A DNA stretch of 64,000 bases from Bacteroides luti (GTDB lineage: Bacteria > Bacteroidota > Bacteroidia > Bacteroidales > Bacteroidaceae): NCBI RefSeq assembly GCF_900128905.1, contig NZ_FQTV01000008.1, positions 1-64,000 on the forward strand, written 5' to 3'. The notes under the pieces were generated by a model. The model was not told the origin of the DNA. It did not search any database and saw only the letters and a list, made by a program, of their open reading frames with translations. Below are positions 1 to 9,841 of the stretch, piece after piece. How positions within the stretch are numbered: the stretch's first letter is position 1; each line of letters starts with the position of its first letter. A program made the position numbers and the translations under genes.

Positions 1-35
1 GCGTTCATCCTGAGCCAGGATCAAACTCTTCATTG
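1..35 (-). rRNA. rrs: 16S rRNA gene, 5' end only
   Basis: Read on the minus strand the first bases give AGAGTTTGATCCTGGCTCAG followed by GATGAACGC, the conserved 5' end of bacterial 16S rRNA. The gene runs leftward out of the window, so only its first ~35 bases are present. The mature start is placed near base 35 by analogy with Bacteroides 16S genes, which begin ACAATGAAGAG; the exact end is uncertain by a few bases. Confidence 0.93.
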
Positions 36-229
36 TAAAAGTTTCATTTAAATTCTGATCAGGATTCCGTTTATCTTAATTGACGGTTCGCATTTTATTT
101 TTACCAAGTACATGTATCAATACACGCACTTAATGCTCTTGTACTACTTGTTTCGTTTATTTATAATCTCTTCAAAGAACGATTGCTTTTTGTTTGCTCT
201 AAGCGCTTCTTTCGAAGCGAAAGCGGATG

Positions 230-262
230 CAAAGATAAGACTTTTAAGTGATACGTTCCAAA
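230..262 (-). promoter_or_regulatory. rRNA promoter, proximal
   Basis: On the minus strand there is a TATCTTTG box (230-237), an exact match to the Bacteroides -7 consensus TAnnTTTG, with TTTG at 259-262 as the -33 element and a 21-bp spacer. The predicted transcript starts near base 223 and immediately forms a small hairpin (stems 204-209 and 214-219) in the 16S leader. Confidence 0.8.
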
Positions 263-354
263 TTTTAGAGCAACTTTTTTAAAAGTTTTTTTCTTCAAAC
301 ATCCCGAAGAACCAGCATTTCAATCAACACTCTGTCTCTCTTGCAAAGCGGGTG

Positions 355-386
355 CAAAAGTAGACCTTTATTCCTACCAATCCAAA
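355..386 (-). promoter_or_regulatory. rRNA promoter, distal
   Basis: A second minus-strand promoter lies 124 bp upstream of the first. It has TACTTTTG at 355-362 as the -7 box and TTTG at 383-386 as the -33 element, with a 20-bp spacer. Tandem promoters are usual for strongly expressed rRNA operons. Confidence 0.75.
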
Positions 387-865
387 TATATCTCACTCTT
401 TTTTCTCACTTTTTTTGCAGATAACACTTAAGTCGCTGAACTACAACTGTGTTGTAGAACATATTTTTTAGTGATTTTAGAAGAGGTTCAAGAAAGGCTC
501 TCTTGGATATACATAATATATACGCGCGCGAAAGAAGATATTCTCTATAATCACTATTAGAGGCTCTTTAAGGCGTACAAATACAGTTGAAAGAAAAAAG
601 AATTTCGAATTAGAGAATTTTATTAGTACCATATTTGATATCGTATTTAATCTTAAAAATGACAATTCACCTCAAGAATATAGCTTTGCTTGATAATGCA
701 GCAAATAATTTGAGCAATAATAATTAGCTTGCATTTCTAAATGCAGCGCAGATTGCGGATTATTTTTAATGATCTTCTATTGTTCATTATAACAAGCAAA
801 AACAAAATTGATCTTCCACATCTTCCACTAAAATACGCAGAAAGCCTTTGAACAAGGACTTTCTG

Positions 866-1431
866 TTAGTAGCAGATAAAAATATTCAACCAATCATCTG
901 CTACAAAATCGGGCTTATCTGCTACAAAGCAGCTTTATCTACCACTAGATTAAACGCTCTAGAACATCATAGCCGATATTATCATTAATTATTGGTGAGG
1001 AATTTCAACTTATTGAGCATACGATAAAAATGAATATAAATTGTAATGATGGACTCGTTTAGCGCTTCTCCCTGCCAGATTAACTAATTTTGCAAAGAAA
1101 CATAAGTAAGCCCGCAGCCAAGGGCTTATGGGTTCTCGAATAAAGTCCCATGGGTTTTCGGCTGTAGACTTATGGGTTCTGGGCCGAAGGCTTACTTAGC
1201 TAAAATAGGAAAATCGGGAAACAAATTAAATATGATGTAATAAACCAGAAAGTAGAGCGAACTGTTGTCTTTCAAATTACAGCGTAACTTAAATAGCCAG
1301 TTAGTGGCAGATAACTGATTTTAGTGGTAGATAAACACGGTTTAGTGGCAGATAAATTGTATATAAAGTTTATCTTACACCAACTTAAAGCATTATTTAT
1401 CAATAGCTTAAATCAATTTAGTAGCAGATAG
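866..1431. repeat. Cluster of eight copies of a 14-bp motif, TTAGTGGCAGATAA
   Basis: Copies matching TTAGTRGYAGATAA with 0-2 changes lie at 866-879 (+), 894-907 (-), 915-928 (-), 935-948 (-), 1301-1314 (+), 1321-1334 (+), 1342-1355 (+) and 1418-1431 (+). The left group is mostly minus-oriented and the right group is plus-oriented, so the two groups face each other across the inverted repeat at 1103-1198. I do not recognise the motif; protein-binding sites or remnants of a repeat family are both possible. Confidence 0.7.
1103..1198. repeat. Imperfect inverted repeat with internal direct repeats
   Basis: TAAGTAAGCC at 1103-1112 is a perfect inverted match to 1189-1198, and pairing continues imperfectly inward. 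Inside, CTTATGGGTTCT occurs twice (1125-1136 and 1169-1180), with a related CCCATGGGTTTTCGG between them. It is locally GC-richer than its surroundings. It could be a structured RNA, a decayed mobile end or a REP-like unit. Confidence 0.6.
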
Positions 1432-1483
1432 GGAGATAAACTGCAAAAAAATATTTGTTTGTATTCAGATCTTGCTAAAAAGA

Positions 1484-1520
1484 AACTGCGTTAGCAAAAA
1501 CTAATTTTGCTAACGCAGTT
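1484..1520 (-). terminator. Rho-independent terminator of carB
   Basis: A perfect 16-bp inverted repeat (1484-1499 and 1505-1520) with a 5-nt loop lies 47 bp past the carB stop. On the minus strand it is followed by TTCTTTTTAG. It should end transcription of carAB before the rRNA promoters. Confidence 0.85.
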
Positions 1521-1566
1521 GTTATATTAAACTTTATACTTTTTATAGATAAAAGCTATATAAAGC

Positions 1567-4500
1567 TTACTTATATTCGTCCCAACTCTTAATCTGCAAG
1601 TCATCAAGATTTATACTACAGAAAGCAGTAATAAATTCACTTGCTAATCTAGGATTGGTTATCAGCGGAATATTTAAATCAATGGCTGCACGACGGATCT
1701 TATATCCATTAGTAAGCTCGCCAGGAGTCAGGTTCTTTGGTATATTTACCACCATATCAATTTCTTTATTATGAAGTAAATCCAAAGCCTGAGGTGTTCC
1801 CTCTTCGCTTGGCCAATATACTAATGTATTTGGAATACCATTTTCTTCAAGGAACTTATGTGTACCTCCTGTTGCAAACAAGTTATATCCTTTTTCAACA
1901 AGAAGACTTGCTGAAGATAGCATATCTGTTTTATCCTTCGCTGTACCTGTAGATAAAAGAATATTTTTTTTAGGTATCTTGTAGCCTACAGAAAGCATTG
2001 ATTTTAATACTGCGCAAGAAGTATCAGACCCAATACAGCCAACTTCACCCGTACTAGCCATATCGACCCCTAACACTGGGTCAGCTTTTTGTAGACGAGA
2101 GAATGAGAACTGAGATGCCTTAATACCTACGTAATCAAGATCAAACAAGCTTTTCTCTGGTTTCTCTACTGGTAATCCCAACATGATCTTTGTAGCCAGT
2201 TCAATAAAGTTGATCTTTAAAACTTTGCTCACAAATGGGAAACTACGAGAAGCACGAAGATTACATTCGATAACTTTAATATCATTATCCTTAGCTAGAT
2301 ACTGAATATTGAATGGACCAGAAATGTTCAGCTCTTTAGCGATTTGCTTAGAGATTCGTTTAATTCTACGTACTGTTTCTACATAAAGTTTCTGTGGAGG
2401 GAACTGAATTGTAGCGTCACCAGAGTGCACACCGGCAAATTCAATATGTTCGCTGATAGCATAAGCAATGATCTCACCATTCTCTGCAACTGCATCCATT
2501 TCAACTTCTTTAGCATGCTCGATAAACTGACTTACAACAACCGGATGCTTTTTAGAAACATTTGCTGCCAATTGTAAGAATCGAACCAATTCTTCCTGAT
2601 TAGAGCAAACATTCATTGCAGCACCACTTAGCACGTATGAAGGTCTAACCAATACCGGGAATCCAACTTCTGCAACAAAGTCGTTAATATCTTCCATGCT
2701 GGTTAGTTCTCTCCATGCCGGCTGATCCACGCCAATGCGGTCTAACATTGCAGAGAATTTATTTCTGTCTTCTGCATTATCAATGCTTTTAGCTGAAGTT
2801 CCAAGAATATTGATGTTCTGTTCATCCAATCTCATTGCCAGATTATTTGGAATCTGACCGCCGGTAGATACAATTACACCGTGTGGGTTTTCCAGTTCGA
2901 GGATATCTAACACACGTTCAAATGTAAGTTCATCAAAATAAAGACGATCACACATATCATAATCTGTAGATACAGTTTCAGGATTATAGTTGATCATTAC
3001 ACTGCGCCAGCCTTCCTTTCGGATTGTATTCAGTGCGTTAACTCCACACCAGTCGAACTCAACAGAACTACCAATACGGTAAGCACCAGAACCTAGAACT
3101 ACAATTGATCGGTGGTCGCCCAAATAATGAACATCATTTGCAATTCCGCTGTATGTTAGATACAGATAGTTTGTTTGAGCTGGATATTCAGCTGCAAGTG
3201 TATCGATCTGTTTTACAACCGGAAGTATGTTAAATGACTTACGATAAGCACGTACCTTCAACATAGCCTTTTCCATATCATTTCCATTCTTCAGAACAGC
3301 GCGAGCTATCTGGAAATCAGAAAATCCCTGAACTTTAGCTTTACGTAGTAAATCGGATGAAAGGGCTTCTAATGAATCAATTGAGTCAAGCTCCTTAGCA
3401 GTATTTACTATATTCATCAATTTCTGAAGGAACCATTTATCAATCTTTGTCAAATCATGTATCTGATCAATAGTATATCCTGCTCTGAAAGCCTCGCTGA
3501 TAACAAATACACGTTTATCTGTTGGTTCTTGAAGAGCCTTATCAATATCCTCGATAACCAGTTCTTTGTTTTCCACAAAACCGTGCATTCCCTGACCAAT
3601 CATACGAAGACCCTTCTGAATAGCTTCTTCGAAGGTACGACCAATAGCCATAACCTCTCCTACCGATTTCATGCTACTACCTAATTCACGATCTACTCCG
3701 CGGAATTTACCTAAATCCCAACGTGGAATCTTACAAACTACATAGTCAAGAGCTGGTTCAAAGAATGCAGAAGTAGTTTTTGTTACAGAATTCTTTAAAT
3801 CGAACAATCCATAACCTAATCCAAGCTTAGCTGCAACGAATGCCAATGGATATCCTGTTGCTTTAGAAGCTAATGCTGAAGAACGACTCAAACGGGCATT
3901 TACTTCGATGACACGGTAGTCTTCACTTTCCGGGTCGAAAGCATACTGCACATTACACTCACCAACGATTCCGATGTGACGGATAATACGTATGGCAAGC
4001 TCACGTAGTTTATGATATTCGCTGTTAGTCAGAGTTTGCGAAGGAGCAATTACGATACTTTCACCGGTATGAATTCCCAGCGGGTCGAAGTTCTCCATGT
4101 TACAAACCGTGATACAGTTATCGAAGCGGTCACGAACAACTTCATATTCTATTTCTTTCCAGCCTTTCAATGATTTTTCAACCAATACCTGAGGCGAGAA
4201 AGAGAAAGCCTTTTCAGCTAATTTATTTAGTTCTTCTTCGTTATCGCAGAAACCAGATCCAAGACCACCCAATGCATAAGCTGCACGAATAATTACAGGA
4301 TAGCCAAGTTCCTTTGCAGCGCGTCTTGCGTCCACAATATTTTCTACAGCTTCACTCTTTATAGTCTTAACATCGATTTCATTAAGTTTATTAACGAAAA
4401 GCTCACGGTCTTCAGTATCTATGATAGCCTGCACCGGAGTTCCTAATACTTCTACATTATATTTTTCAAGAAGACCTGCTCTATATAGTTCAACACCGCA

Positions 4501-4785
4501 ATTCAATGCAGTCTGTCCACCAAAAGCAAGCAAAATACCCTGAGGTTTTTCCTTCTGAATTACCTTTTCTACAAAAAAGGGAGTGACCGGCAAAAAATAA
4601 ATAGTATCGGCAACCCCCTCAGATGTTTGAACAGTAGCAATATTCGGATTAATCAACACCGTTTGAATACCTTCTTCACGCAAAGCTTTCAAAGCCTGCG
4701 AACCGGAATAGTCAAATTCTCCGGCTTCTCCAATTTTCAAAGCACCGGAACCAAGTATTAATACTTTCTCTATTTTATCTTTCAT
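1567..4785 (-). CDS. carB: Carbamoyl-phosphate synthase, large subunit
   Basis: Makes carbamoyl phosphate from bicarbonate, ATP and ammonia supplied by CarA, feeding pyrimidine and arginine synthesis in the cytoplasm. The 1072 residues match the usual family length. The duplicated CarB plan is visible: the N-terminal half opens with VLILGSGALKIGEAGEFDYS and the second half with a matching VVLGSGAYRIGSSVEFDWC near residue 560, each with an ATP-grasp fold. An MGS-like allosteric domain follows at about 940-1072. It lies 18 bp downstream of carA, so the two are surely co-transcribed; a strong terminator follows. Confidence 0.97.
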   Translation of the reverse strand: MKDKIEKVLILGSGALKIGEAGEFDYSGSQALKALREEGIQTVLINPNIATVQTSEGVADTIYFLPVTPFFVEKVIQKEKPQGILLAFGGQTALNCGVELYRAGLLEKYNVEVLGTPVQAIIDTEDRELFVNKLNEIDVKTIKSEAVENIVDARRAAKELGYPVIIRAAYALGGLGSGFCDNEEELNKLAEKAFSFSPQVLVEKSLKGWKEIEYEVVRDRFDNCITVCNMENFDPLGIHTGESIVIAPSQTLTNSEYHKLRELAIRIIRHIGIVGECNVQYAFDPESEDYRVIEVNARLSRSSALASKATGYPLAFVAAKLGLGYGLFDLKNSVTKTTSAFFEPALDYVVCKIPRWDLGKFRGVDRELGSSMKSVGEVMAIGRTFEEAIQKGLRMIGQGMHGFVENKELVIEDIDKALQEPTDKRVFVISEAFRAGYTIDQIHDLTKIDKWFLQKLMNIVNTAKELDSIDSLEALSSDLLRKAKVQGFSDFQIARAVLKNGNDMEKAMLKVRAYRKSFNILPVVKQIDTLAAEYPAQTNYLYLTYSGIANDVHYLGDHRSIVVLGSGAYRIGSSVEFDWCGVNALNTIRKEGWRSVMINYNPETVSTDYDMCDRLYFDELTFERVLDILELENPHGVIVSTGGQIPNNLAMRLDEQNINILGTSAKSIDNAEDRNKFSAMLDRIGVDQPAWRELTSMEDINDFVAEVGFPVLVRPSYVLSGAAMNVCSNQEELVRFLQLAANVSKKHPVVVSQFIEHAKEVEMDAVAENGEIIAYAISEHIEFAGVHSGDATIQFPPQKLYVETVRRIKRISKQIAKELNISGPFNIQYLAKDNDIKVIECNLRASRSFPFVSKVLKINFIELATKIMLGLPVEKPEKSLFDLDYVGIKASQFSFSRLQKADPVLGVDMASTGEVGCIGSDTSCAVLKSMLSVGYKIPKKNILLSTGTAKDKTDMLSSASLLVEKGYNLFATGGTHKFLEENGIPNTLVYWPSEEGTPQALDLLHNKEIDMVVNIPKNLTPGELTNGYKIRRAAIDLNIPLITNPRLASEFITAFCSINLDDLQIKSWDEYK

Positions 4786-4803
4786 TGATTATTCTTTTTA
4801 ATA

Positions 4804-5895
4804 TTAGAGCATCTCTACAAATTTATCGAACAAGAATTCTGTGTCCGTTGGACCACTCGCTGCTTCAGGATGGAATTGCACTGAGAAGAATGGTTTCGTT
4901 TTATGTTTTATACCTTCATTGGTATTATCATTCATATTAATGAAGAATGGTTCCCAATCACTTGTCAATGTAGCATTGTCTACTGCATATCCGTGATTCT
5001 GACTGGTAATAAAACATCTGTTTGTACCTACCATACGCACTGGTTGGTTATGACTACGGTGACCATACTTCAATTTATAGATATTAGCTCCTCCTGCTTT
5101 AGAAAGCAACTGGTTACCCATACAGATTCCGAAAATTGGTTTATCTCCATTCAATGCTTTACGAATGTTCTGAACAGTAACATCGCACATATTAGGGTCA
5201 CCCGGTCCGTTTGATATGAATAATCCATCATATTCTATTGTATTAAAGTCATAATCCCATGGAACTCTGATTACAGTAACATCTCTTTTAAGCAAGCAGC
5301 GAATGATATTGTGTTTTACTCCACAATCCACTAACAGTACTTTCTTTTTTCCATTTCCATAAGTAATAACCTCTTTGCAGCTAACACGTGCAACCTGATT
5401 AATAAGATTTGGATCTACAAAAGGAACATCATTTTCTGGTTTTAATTCCCCGTTTTCTTCAGGGAATACAATTTTACCCTTCATTGAACCTTTTTCGCGA
5501 AGCAATTTTGTTAATTCACGAGTATCAATACCGTAAATACCTACAACTTTTTCGCTTTTCAACCAGCTTTCAAGGCTTTCTACTGCATTCCAGTGGCTAT
5601 ATTCCCATGAATAGTCACAAACGATAATACCTTCAGCGTGGATTTTTTCCGATTCCATAAAAGTTGAAAGTCCGTCTTTCTCACTTCTTGGAGGAACACC
5701 ATAGTTACCTACTAAAGGAAAAGTTAGCGTCATTATCTGACCGGAATAAGATGGATCGGTCAAACTCTCGGGATATCCCATCATGGCAGTATTAAACACT
5801 ACCTCTCCCGCAATAGCTTTCTCGTAACCGAAGGATTTTCCTTTGAAAATGCTTCCATCATCGAGAATCAATAAAACATTCTTTTCTTTTTGCAT
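4804..5895 (-). CDS. carA: Carbamoyl-phosphate synthase, small (glutaminase) subunit
   Basis: Class I glutamine amidotransferase subunit that hydrolyses glutamine and channels ammonia to CarB. The 363 residues are normal. The N-terminal CPSase small-chain domain (LDDGSIFKGKSFG) is followed by a triad GATase domain: the nucleophile Cys in FGICMGNQ and the His/Glu pair in SVQFHPEA. It is first in a carA-carB unit. The 168 bp upstream contain the purF terminator and a plausible own promoter. Confidence 0.97.
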   Translation of the reverse strand: MQKEKNVLLILDDGSIFKGKSFGYEKAIAGEVVFNTAMMGYPESLTDPSYSGQIMTLTFPLVGNYGVPPRSEKDGLSTFMESEKIHAEGIIVCDYSWEYSHWNAVESLESWLKSEKVVGIYGIDTRELTKLLREKGSMKGKIVFPEENGELKPENDVPFVDPNLINQVARVSCKEVITYGNGKKKVLLVDCGVKHNIIRCLLKRDVTVIRVPWDYDFNTIEYDGLFISNGPGDPNMCDVTVQNIRKALNGDKPIFGICMGNQLLSKAGGANIYKLKYGHRSHNQPVRMVGTNRCFITSQNHGYAVDNATLTSDWEPFFINMNDNTNEGIKHKTKPFFSVQFHPEAASGPTDTEFLFDKFVEML

Positions 5896-5944
5896 TCTTT
5901 TGTTATATCTCTTGTTCTTAAATATAATGTTCTTCTACATTTAG

Positions 5945-5952
5945 CAAAACTA
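5945..5952 (-). promoter_or_regulatory. Candidate -7 box for carAB
   Basis: Minus-strand TAGTTTTG fits TAnnTTTG and lies about 50 bp upstream of the carA ATG, after the purF terminator. I see no convincing TTTG at the right distance for a -33 element, so this rests on the -7 box and the position. Confidence 0.45.
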
Positions 5953-6020
5953 CTAATTTATTTTGCCTCTTTACTAAACCGAACAACTTTTAAATTAAAG
6001 TTGCATAGGGTATATTGAAT

Positions 6021-6055
6021 AAATTGCATTGCTCTTAATTTGAGCAATGCAATTT
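6021..6055 (-). terminator. Hairpin terminator after purF
   Basis: A perfect 14-bp inverted repeat (6021-6034 and 6042-6055, 7-nt loop) begins 10 bp past the purF stop. The U-tract on the minus strand is weak (TTTATTC), so it may be only partly terminating and let some transcripts continue into carA. Confidence 0.7.
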
Positions 6056-6064
6056 AAATAAAGT

Positions 6065-7948
6065 TTAATCACTGTAAACTTTTTCCATATATGTAATAAA
6101 AGCTTCATTAACGAGCTTGTTACCGCCAGGGGTCGGATAATCTCCCGTGAAATACCAATCACCAGGGTTCTTCGGACATGCAGCGTGGAGTCCCTCCAAA
6201 TGCTGATACACGATTTCAACTTTAGCCTTAGTACCTTCAGGCGTCAGAAGCTCAACCATCTTTGCCGCAATTTCTTCATCGGTAAACGGAGCATAGAGTT
6301 CCTTGACATAATTAACAATCTGTTCCTTCGGAAGGTTCTGCTGCTCTTTGGATTTTTTATAGGCTTCTTTAATTATATGCTGCTTATTCCTTTCTTTAAG
6401 TAATGCTATAGTTGCACGGAAAGCAATAAATTCATTCATCCGTGCCATGTCAATACCATAATAATCCGGATAACGTACCTGAGGTGAAGATGATACAATC
6501 ACTATTTTCTTAGGATGAAGTCTGTCCAGAATACCAATAATACTCTGCTTTAACGTTGTTCCCCGAACTATACTATCGTCTATCACTACCAGATTATCCA
6601 CATGCGGAACAATACTGCCGTAAGTTATATCATAAACGTGGGCAGCAAGGTCATTTCTGGTGTTACCTTCAGCAATAAATGTACGTAACTTAATATCTTT
6701 AATAGCTACTTTTTCTGAACGAATACGCATTGATAGGATTTTATCCAATTCCTCGTATTTTAGCTGATGACCTGCCGAAGCAATCTTGCTAATTTTCAAA
6801 TGATTCAGATAATTATCAAAACCTTCAAGCATTCCATAAAAAGCAACCTCGGCTGTATTAGGAATGAAAGAGAAAACGGTATGTTCAAGATCATTGTCTA
6901 TGGCTTTAAGAATTGGTTGAACCAAATTACTTCCCAAAGCTTTACGTTCATTATATATATCTTTATCGCTACCGCGTGAAAAATATATTCTTTCGAAAGA
7001 ACAAGCATTATATTTCTTTGGCTCATTAATCTGAGCCATACGAATATTTCCGGTTTTGTCAACAAGAATAGCTTCACCAGGATTGAGTTCTTTTACTTCC
7101 TCATCCGGAACATTCATTGCTGTTTGGATGACTGGTCTTTCTGAAGCTAAAACTACAATTTCATCATCATGATAATAAAAAGCTGGACGAATACCCCATG
7201 GATCTCTGAAAGAGAATGATTCGCCACTACCTGTAATACCACAAATCACATATCCCCCATCCCACACATCACTTGAAGTCTTTAAAACATTCACCAAGTC
7301 AACCTGATCTTCAATTGCATGAGTTATATCCATCCCTTTCAACCCTTTAGCTTCAGCTTGTTGAAAAAGGCGTTCAACTTCACGGTCCAGGCGATGACCA
7401 ACCTGTTCCAGCATTATATATGTATCTGAATATCGGCGTGGATGTTGACCTGTTTCAGTTATACGCTGAAAGATTTCATCAACATTCGTCATATTGAAGT
7501 TTCCGCACAGAGCTAAATTCTTTGCTCTCCAGTTATTTCGACGAAGGAACGGATGAACATAAGAAATACCACTCTTTCCTGTGGTACTGTAGCGAAGGTG
7601 ACCCATGTAGAGTTCTCCTGCAAAAGGAAGACAACGTTTGGCATAATCGGCATCATGTAATTTTTCAGGAGTAAGATCCTTAAAATTAGATTGCACTGCA
7701 CCAAATATTTCAGTTATAGCTCCGGTGCCTAATGCTCTTTCACGGAACATATACTCCTCTCCCGGGTTTGCTTCCAATTTTACACAAGCTAATCCAGCTC
7801 CTTCTTGCCCACGGTTGTGCTGTTTCTCCATCAAAAGATAGAGTTTATTCAGCCCATACATCCATGTGCCATACTTCTGCTCATAGTATTCCAAAGGCTT
7901 CAGTAAGCGGATCATTGCTACGCCACATTCATGTTTTAATGGTTCCAT
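6065..7948 (-). CDS. purF: Amidophosphoribosyltransferase
   Basis: First committed step of purine synthesis: PRPP plus glutamine gives 5-phosphoribosylamine. The N-terminal Ntn-hydrolase glutaminase has its likely catalytic Cys at residue 8 (KHECGVAM), so a short propeptide must be removed. The C-terminal phosphoribosyltransferase domain has the PRPP loop VVIDDSIVRGTT. At 627 residues it is longer than the ~500 of E. coli or B. subtilis PurF, with inserts and a C-terminal extension (from about residue 560) of the kind seen in Bacteroidota. It lies 14 bp downstream of glmS, so the two form one operon. Confidence 0.92.
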   Translation of the reverse strand: MEPLKHECGVAMIRLLKPLEYYEQKYGTWMYGLNKLYLLMEKQHNRGQEGAGLACVKLEANPGEEYMFRERALGTGAITEIFGAVQSNFKDLTPEKLHDADYAKRCLPFAGELYMGHLRYSTTGKSGISYVHPFLRRNNWRAKNLALCGNFNMTNVDEIFQRITETGQHPRRYSDTYIMLEQVGHRLDREVERLFQQAEAKGLKGMDITHAIEDQVDLVNVLKTSSDVWDGGYVICGITGSGESFSFRDPWGIRPAFYYHDDEIVVLASERPVIQTAMNVPDEEVKELNPGEAILVDKTGNIRMAQINEPKKYNACSFERIYFSRGSDKDIYNERKALGSNLVQPILKAIDNDLEHTVFSFIPNTAEVAFYGMLEGFDNYLNHLKISKIASAGHQLKYEELDKILSMRIRSEKVAIKDIKLRTFIAEGNTRNDLAAHVYDITYGSIVPHVDNLVVIDDSIVRGTTLKQSIIGILDRLHPKKIVIVSSSPQVRYPDYYGIDMARMNEFIAFRATIALLKERNKQHIIKEAYKKSKEQQNLPKEQIVNYVKELYAPFTDEEIAAKMVELLTPEGTKAKVEIVYQHLEGLHAACPKNPGDWYFTGDYPTPGGNKLVNEAFITYMEKVYSD

Positions 7949-7962
7949 ATAAAAATATACTT

Positions 7963-9807
7963 CTATTCTACTGTTACAGATTTCGCAAGATTTCGTGGCT
8001 GATCAACATCCATACCTTTACATACGGCAATGTGATAAGCCAATAACTGAAGTGGAACTGTTGCAACCAGTGGATCAAGACATTCAATTGTTTCAGGCAA
8101 TTCAATGCAGTAATCTGCAATATTTTTAACCACTTCATCACCTTCAGTTACTATAGCAATAACTTTTCCTTTACGTGCTTTTATTTCCTGAATATTGCTA
8201 ATCAGTTTCTCATACATACCATTCTGGGTGGCAACTACTACAACCGGCATTTCTGCATCAATTAATGCAATTGGTCCGTGTTTCATTTCGGCAGCCGGAT
8301 AACCTTCTGCATGAATATATGAGATTTCTTTTAATTTTAAAGCACCTTCCAAAGCTACTGGATAACTGTATCCGCGACCTAAATATATAAAATTATGCGC
8401 ATAGGTGAAAATCTTAGAAAGCTGAGCTATTTTATCATTATTTTCTAATATCTTTTTCATTTTTTCCGGAATCTGATTCAATTCATGAACCACATTCAGA
8501 AATTCTTCCTGGCTAATTGAGTTTTTCTCTTTAGCCAAAGTCAGAGCCAACATAGTTAGCACTGTAACCTGTCCAGTAAATGCTTTTGTTGATGCTACAC
8601 CAATTTCAGGTCCAACATGGATATATGATCCGGTGTGTGTTGCTCTCGGAATTGAAGACCCGATAGCATTACAGATACCATATATAAATGCACCTTTACT
8701 TTTTGCCAGTTCAACCGCTGCTAATGTATCGGCTGTTTCTCCAGACTGTGAAATTGCAATAACTACATCATCTTCTGAAATCACAGGGTCGCGATAACGA
8801 AACTCGGATGCATATTCTACTTCCACAGGAATACGGCAGAAGCTTTCAATCAGATGTTTTCCAATTAAAGCAGCATGCCATGAAGTTCCACAAGCAACAA
8901 TTATAAATCTGTTTGCCTTAAGTAACTTCTCTTTATAATCAATAACTGCAGAGAGTACAACATTTGTTCCTTCTACATTTATACGTCCACGCATACAATC
9001 GTGAATACAATCTGGCTGTTCAAAGATCTCCTTCAACATAAAATGAGGATAACCACCTTTTTCAAGCTGACCTAAATTCAGAGCTACAGTAGAGATTTCA
9101 GGGTTCATAACCACATTATTCAAATCTACTACTTTAAGATCTTCATTGCGCTTGATTACTGCAATTTCTTCATCTTCAAGATACACAACCTTATCTGTAT
9201 ATTCTACAATAGGCGTAGCATCAGATGCAAGAAAAAACTCATCTTCTCCAATACCTACAACCAAAGGACTACTTTTACGAGCCGCAATAATCTCATTTGG
9301 ATTATTTTTCTCTAACACAGCAATAGCATAAGCACCAATTACTTCACCTAATGCCAACTGAACAGCAGTTAGTAAATCAAGATCTTGAGTTACCTTAATA
9401 TATTCTATAAGCTGAACCAAGACCTCAGTATCAGTACTACTTCTAAAAGTATAACCTTTAGCTTGAAGTTTTTCTTTTAATACTGCGTAATTTTCAATAA
9501 TACCATTATGGATAAGTGCAAGACTTTCGGTGGAAGAGTAATGAGGGTGAGCATTTGCCTGGCAAGGTTCGCCATGAGTAGCCCAACGAGTGTGAGCAAT
9601 ACCTATATTGCCAGAAATATCTTTTTGAGCAACAAATTCCTCTAATTCAGAAACTTTGCCTTTTGCCTTATATACATTTAATTGTTGATCTTTACTAATC
9701 AATGCAACTCCTGCACTATCATAGCCTCTATATTCCAGTCGTTTTAATCCTTTTATTAGAATTGGATAAGCGTCTTTTTTACCTATGTAACCTACTATAC
9801 CACACAT
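7963..9807 (-). CDS. glmS: Glutamine-fructose-6-phosphate aminotransferase (isomerizing)
   Basis: Makes glucosamine-6-phosphate from fructose-6-phosphate and glutamine, the entry to peptidoglycan and LPS amino sugars. The 614 residues are the standard length. The catalytic Cys is residue 2 (MCGIVGYIG) after Met removal, followed by an N-terminal Ntn glutaminase. Two SIS sugar-isomerase domains follow (SQSGETADTLAA near residue 353), ending with the family signature DQPRNLAKSVTVE. It is first gene of the glmS-purF unit and divergent from gltB. I see no glmS ribozyme upstream. Confidence 0.97.
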   Translation of the reverse strand: MCGIVGYIGKKDAYPILIKGLKRLEYRGYDSAGVALISKDQQLNVYKAKGKVSELEEFVAQKDISGNIGIAHTRWATHGEPCQANAHPHYSSTESLALIHNGIIENYAVLKEKLQAKGYTFRSSTDTEVLVQLIEYIKVTQDLDLLTAVQLALGEVIGAYAIAVLEKNNPNEIIAARKSSPLVVGIGEDEFFLASDATPIVEYTDKVVYLEDEEIAVIKRNEDLKVVDLNNVVMNPEISTVALNLGQLEKGGYPHFMLKEIFEQPDCIHDCMRGRINVEGTNVVLSAVIDYKEKLLKANRFIIVACGTSWHAALIGKHLIESFCRIPVEVEYASEFRYRDPVISEDDVVIAISQSGETADTLAAVELAKSKGAFIYGICNAIGSSIPRATHTGSYIHVGPEIGVASTKAFTGQVTVLTMLALTLAKEKNSISQEEFLNVVHELNQIPEKMKKILENNDKIAQLSKIFTYAHNFIYLGRGYSYPVALEGALKLKEISYIHAEGYPAAEMKHGPIALIDAEMPVVVVATQNGMYEKLISNIQEIKARKGKVIAIVTEGDEVVKNIADYCIELPETIECLDPLVATVPLQLLAYHIAVCKGMDVDQPRNLAKSVTVE

Positions 9808-9833
9808 TTTCTATATAAGATTTAAATTTCGTG

Positions 9834-9841
9834 CAAAGATA
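9834..9841 (-). promoter_or_regulatory. Candidate -7 box for glmS-purF
   Basis: Minus-strand TATCTTTG, an exact TAnnTTTG match, lies 27 bp upstream of the glmS start codon. No clear -33 TTG is seen at the expected spacing. Confidence 0.5.

Larger units (their letters stand above)
387..1483. other. Long non-coding region between rRNA promoters and carB
   Basis: About 1.1 kb without a credible gene. Short open frames here have no coding bias and no recognisable protein. What can be seen is an AT-rich stretch, the 14-bp repeat cluster (866-1431) and an imperfect inverted repeat (1103-1198), both listed separately. Confidence 0.6.

Noticed and set aside
477..665. Open frame of 62 codons on the minus strand in the rRNA upstream region
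   Set aside because: No family resemblance, AT-driven composition and no start signals; treated as non-coding.
9808..9833. glmS ribozyme upstream of glmS
   Set aside because: The leader is too short and the ribozyme core is not seen.
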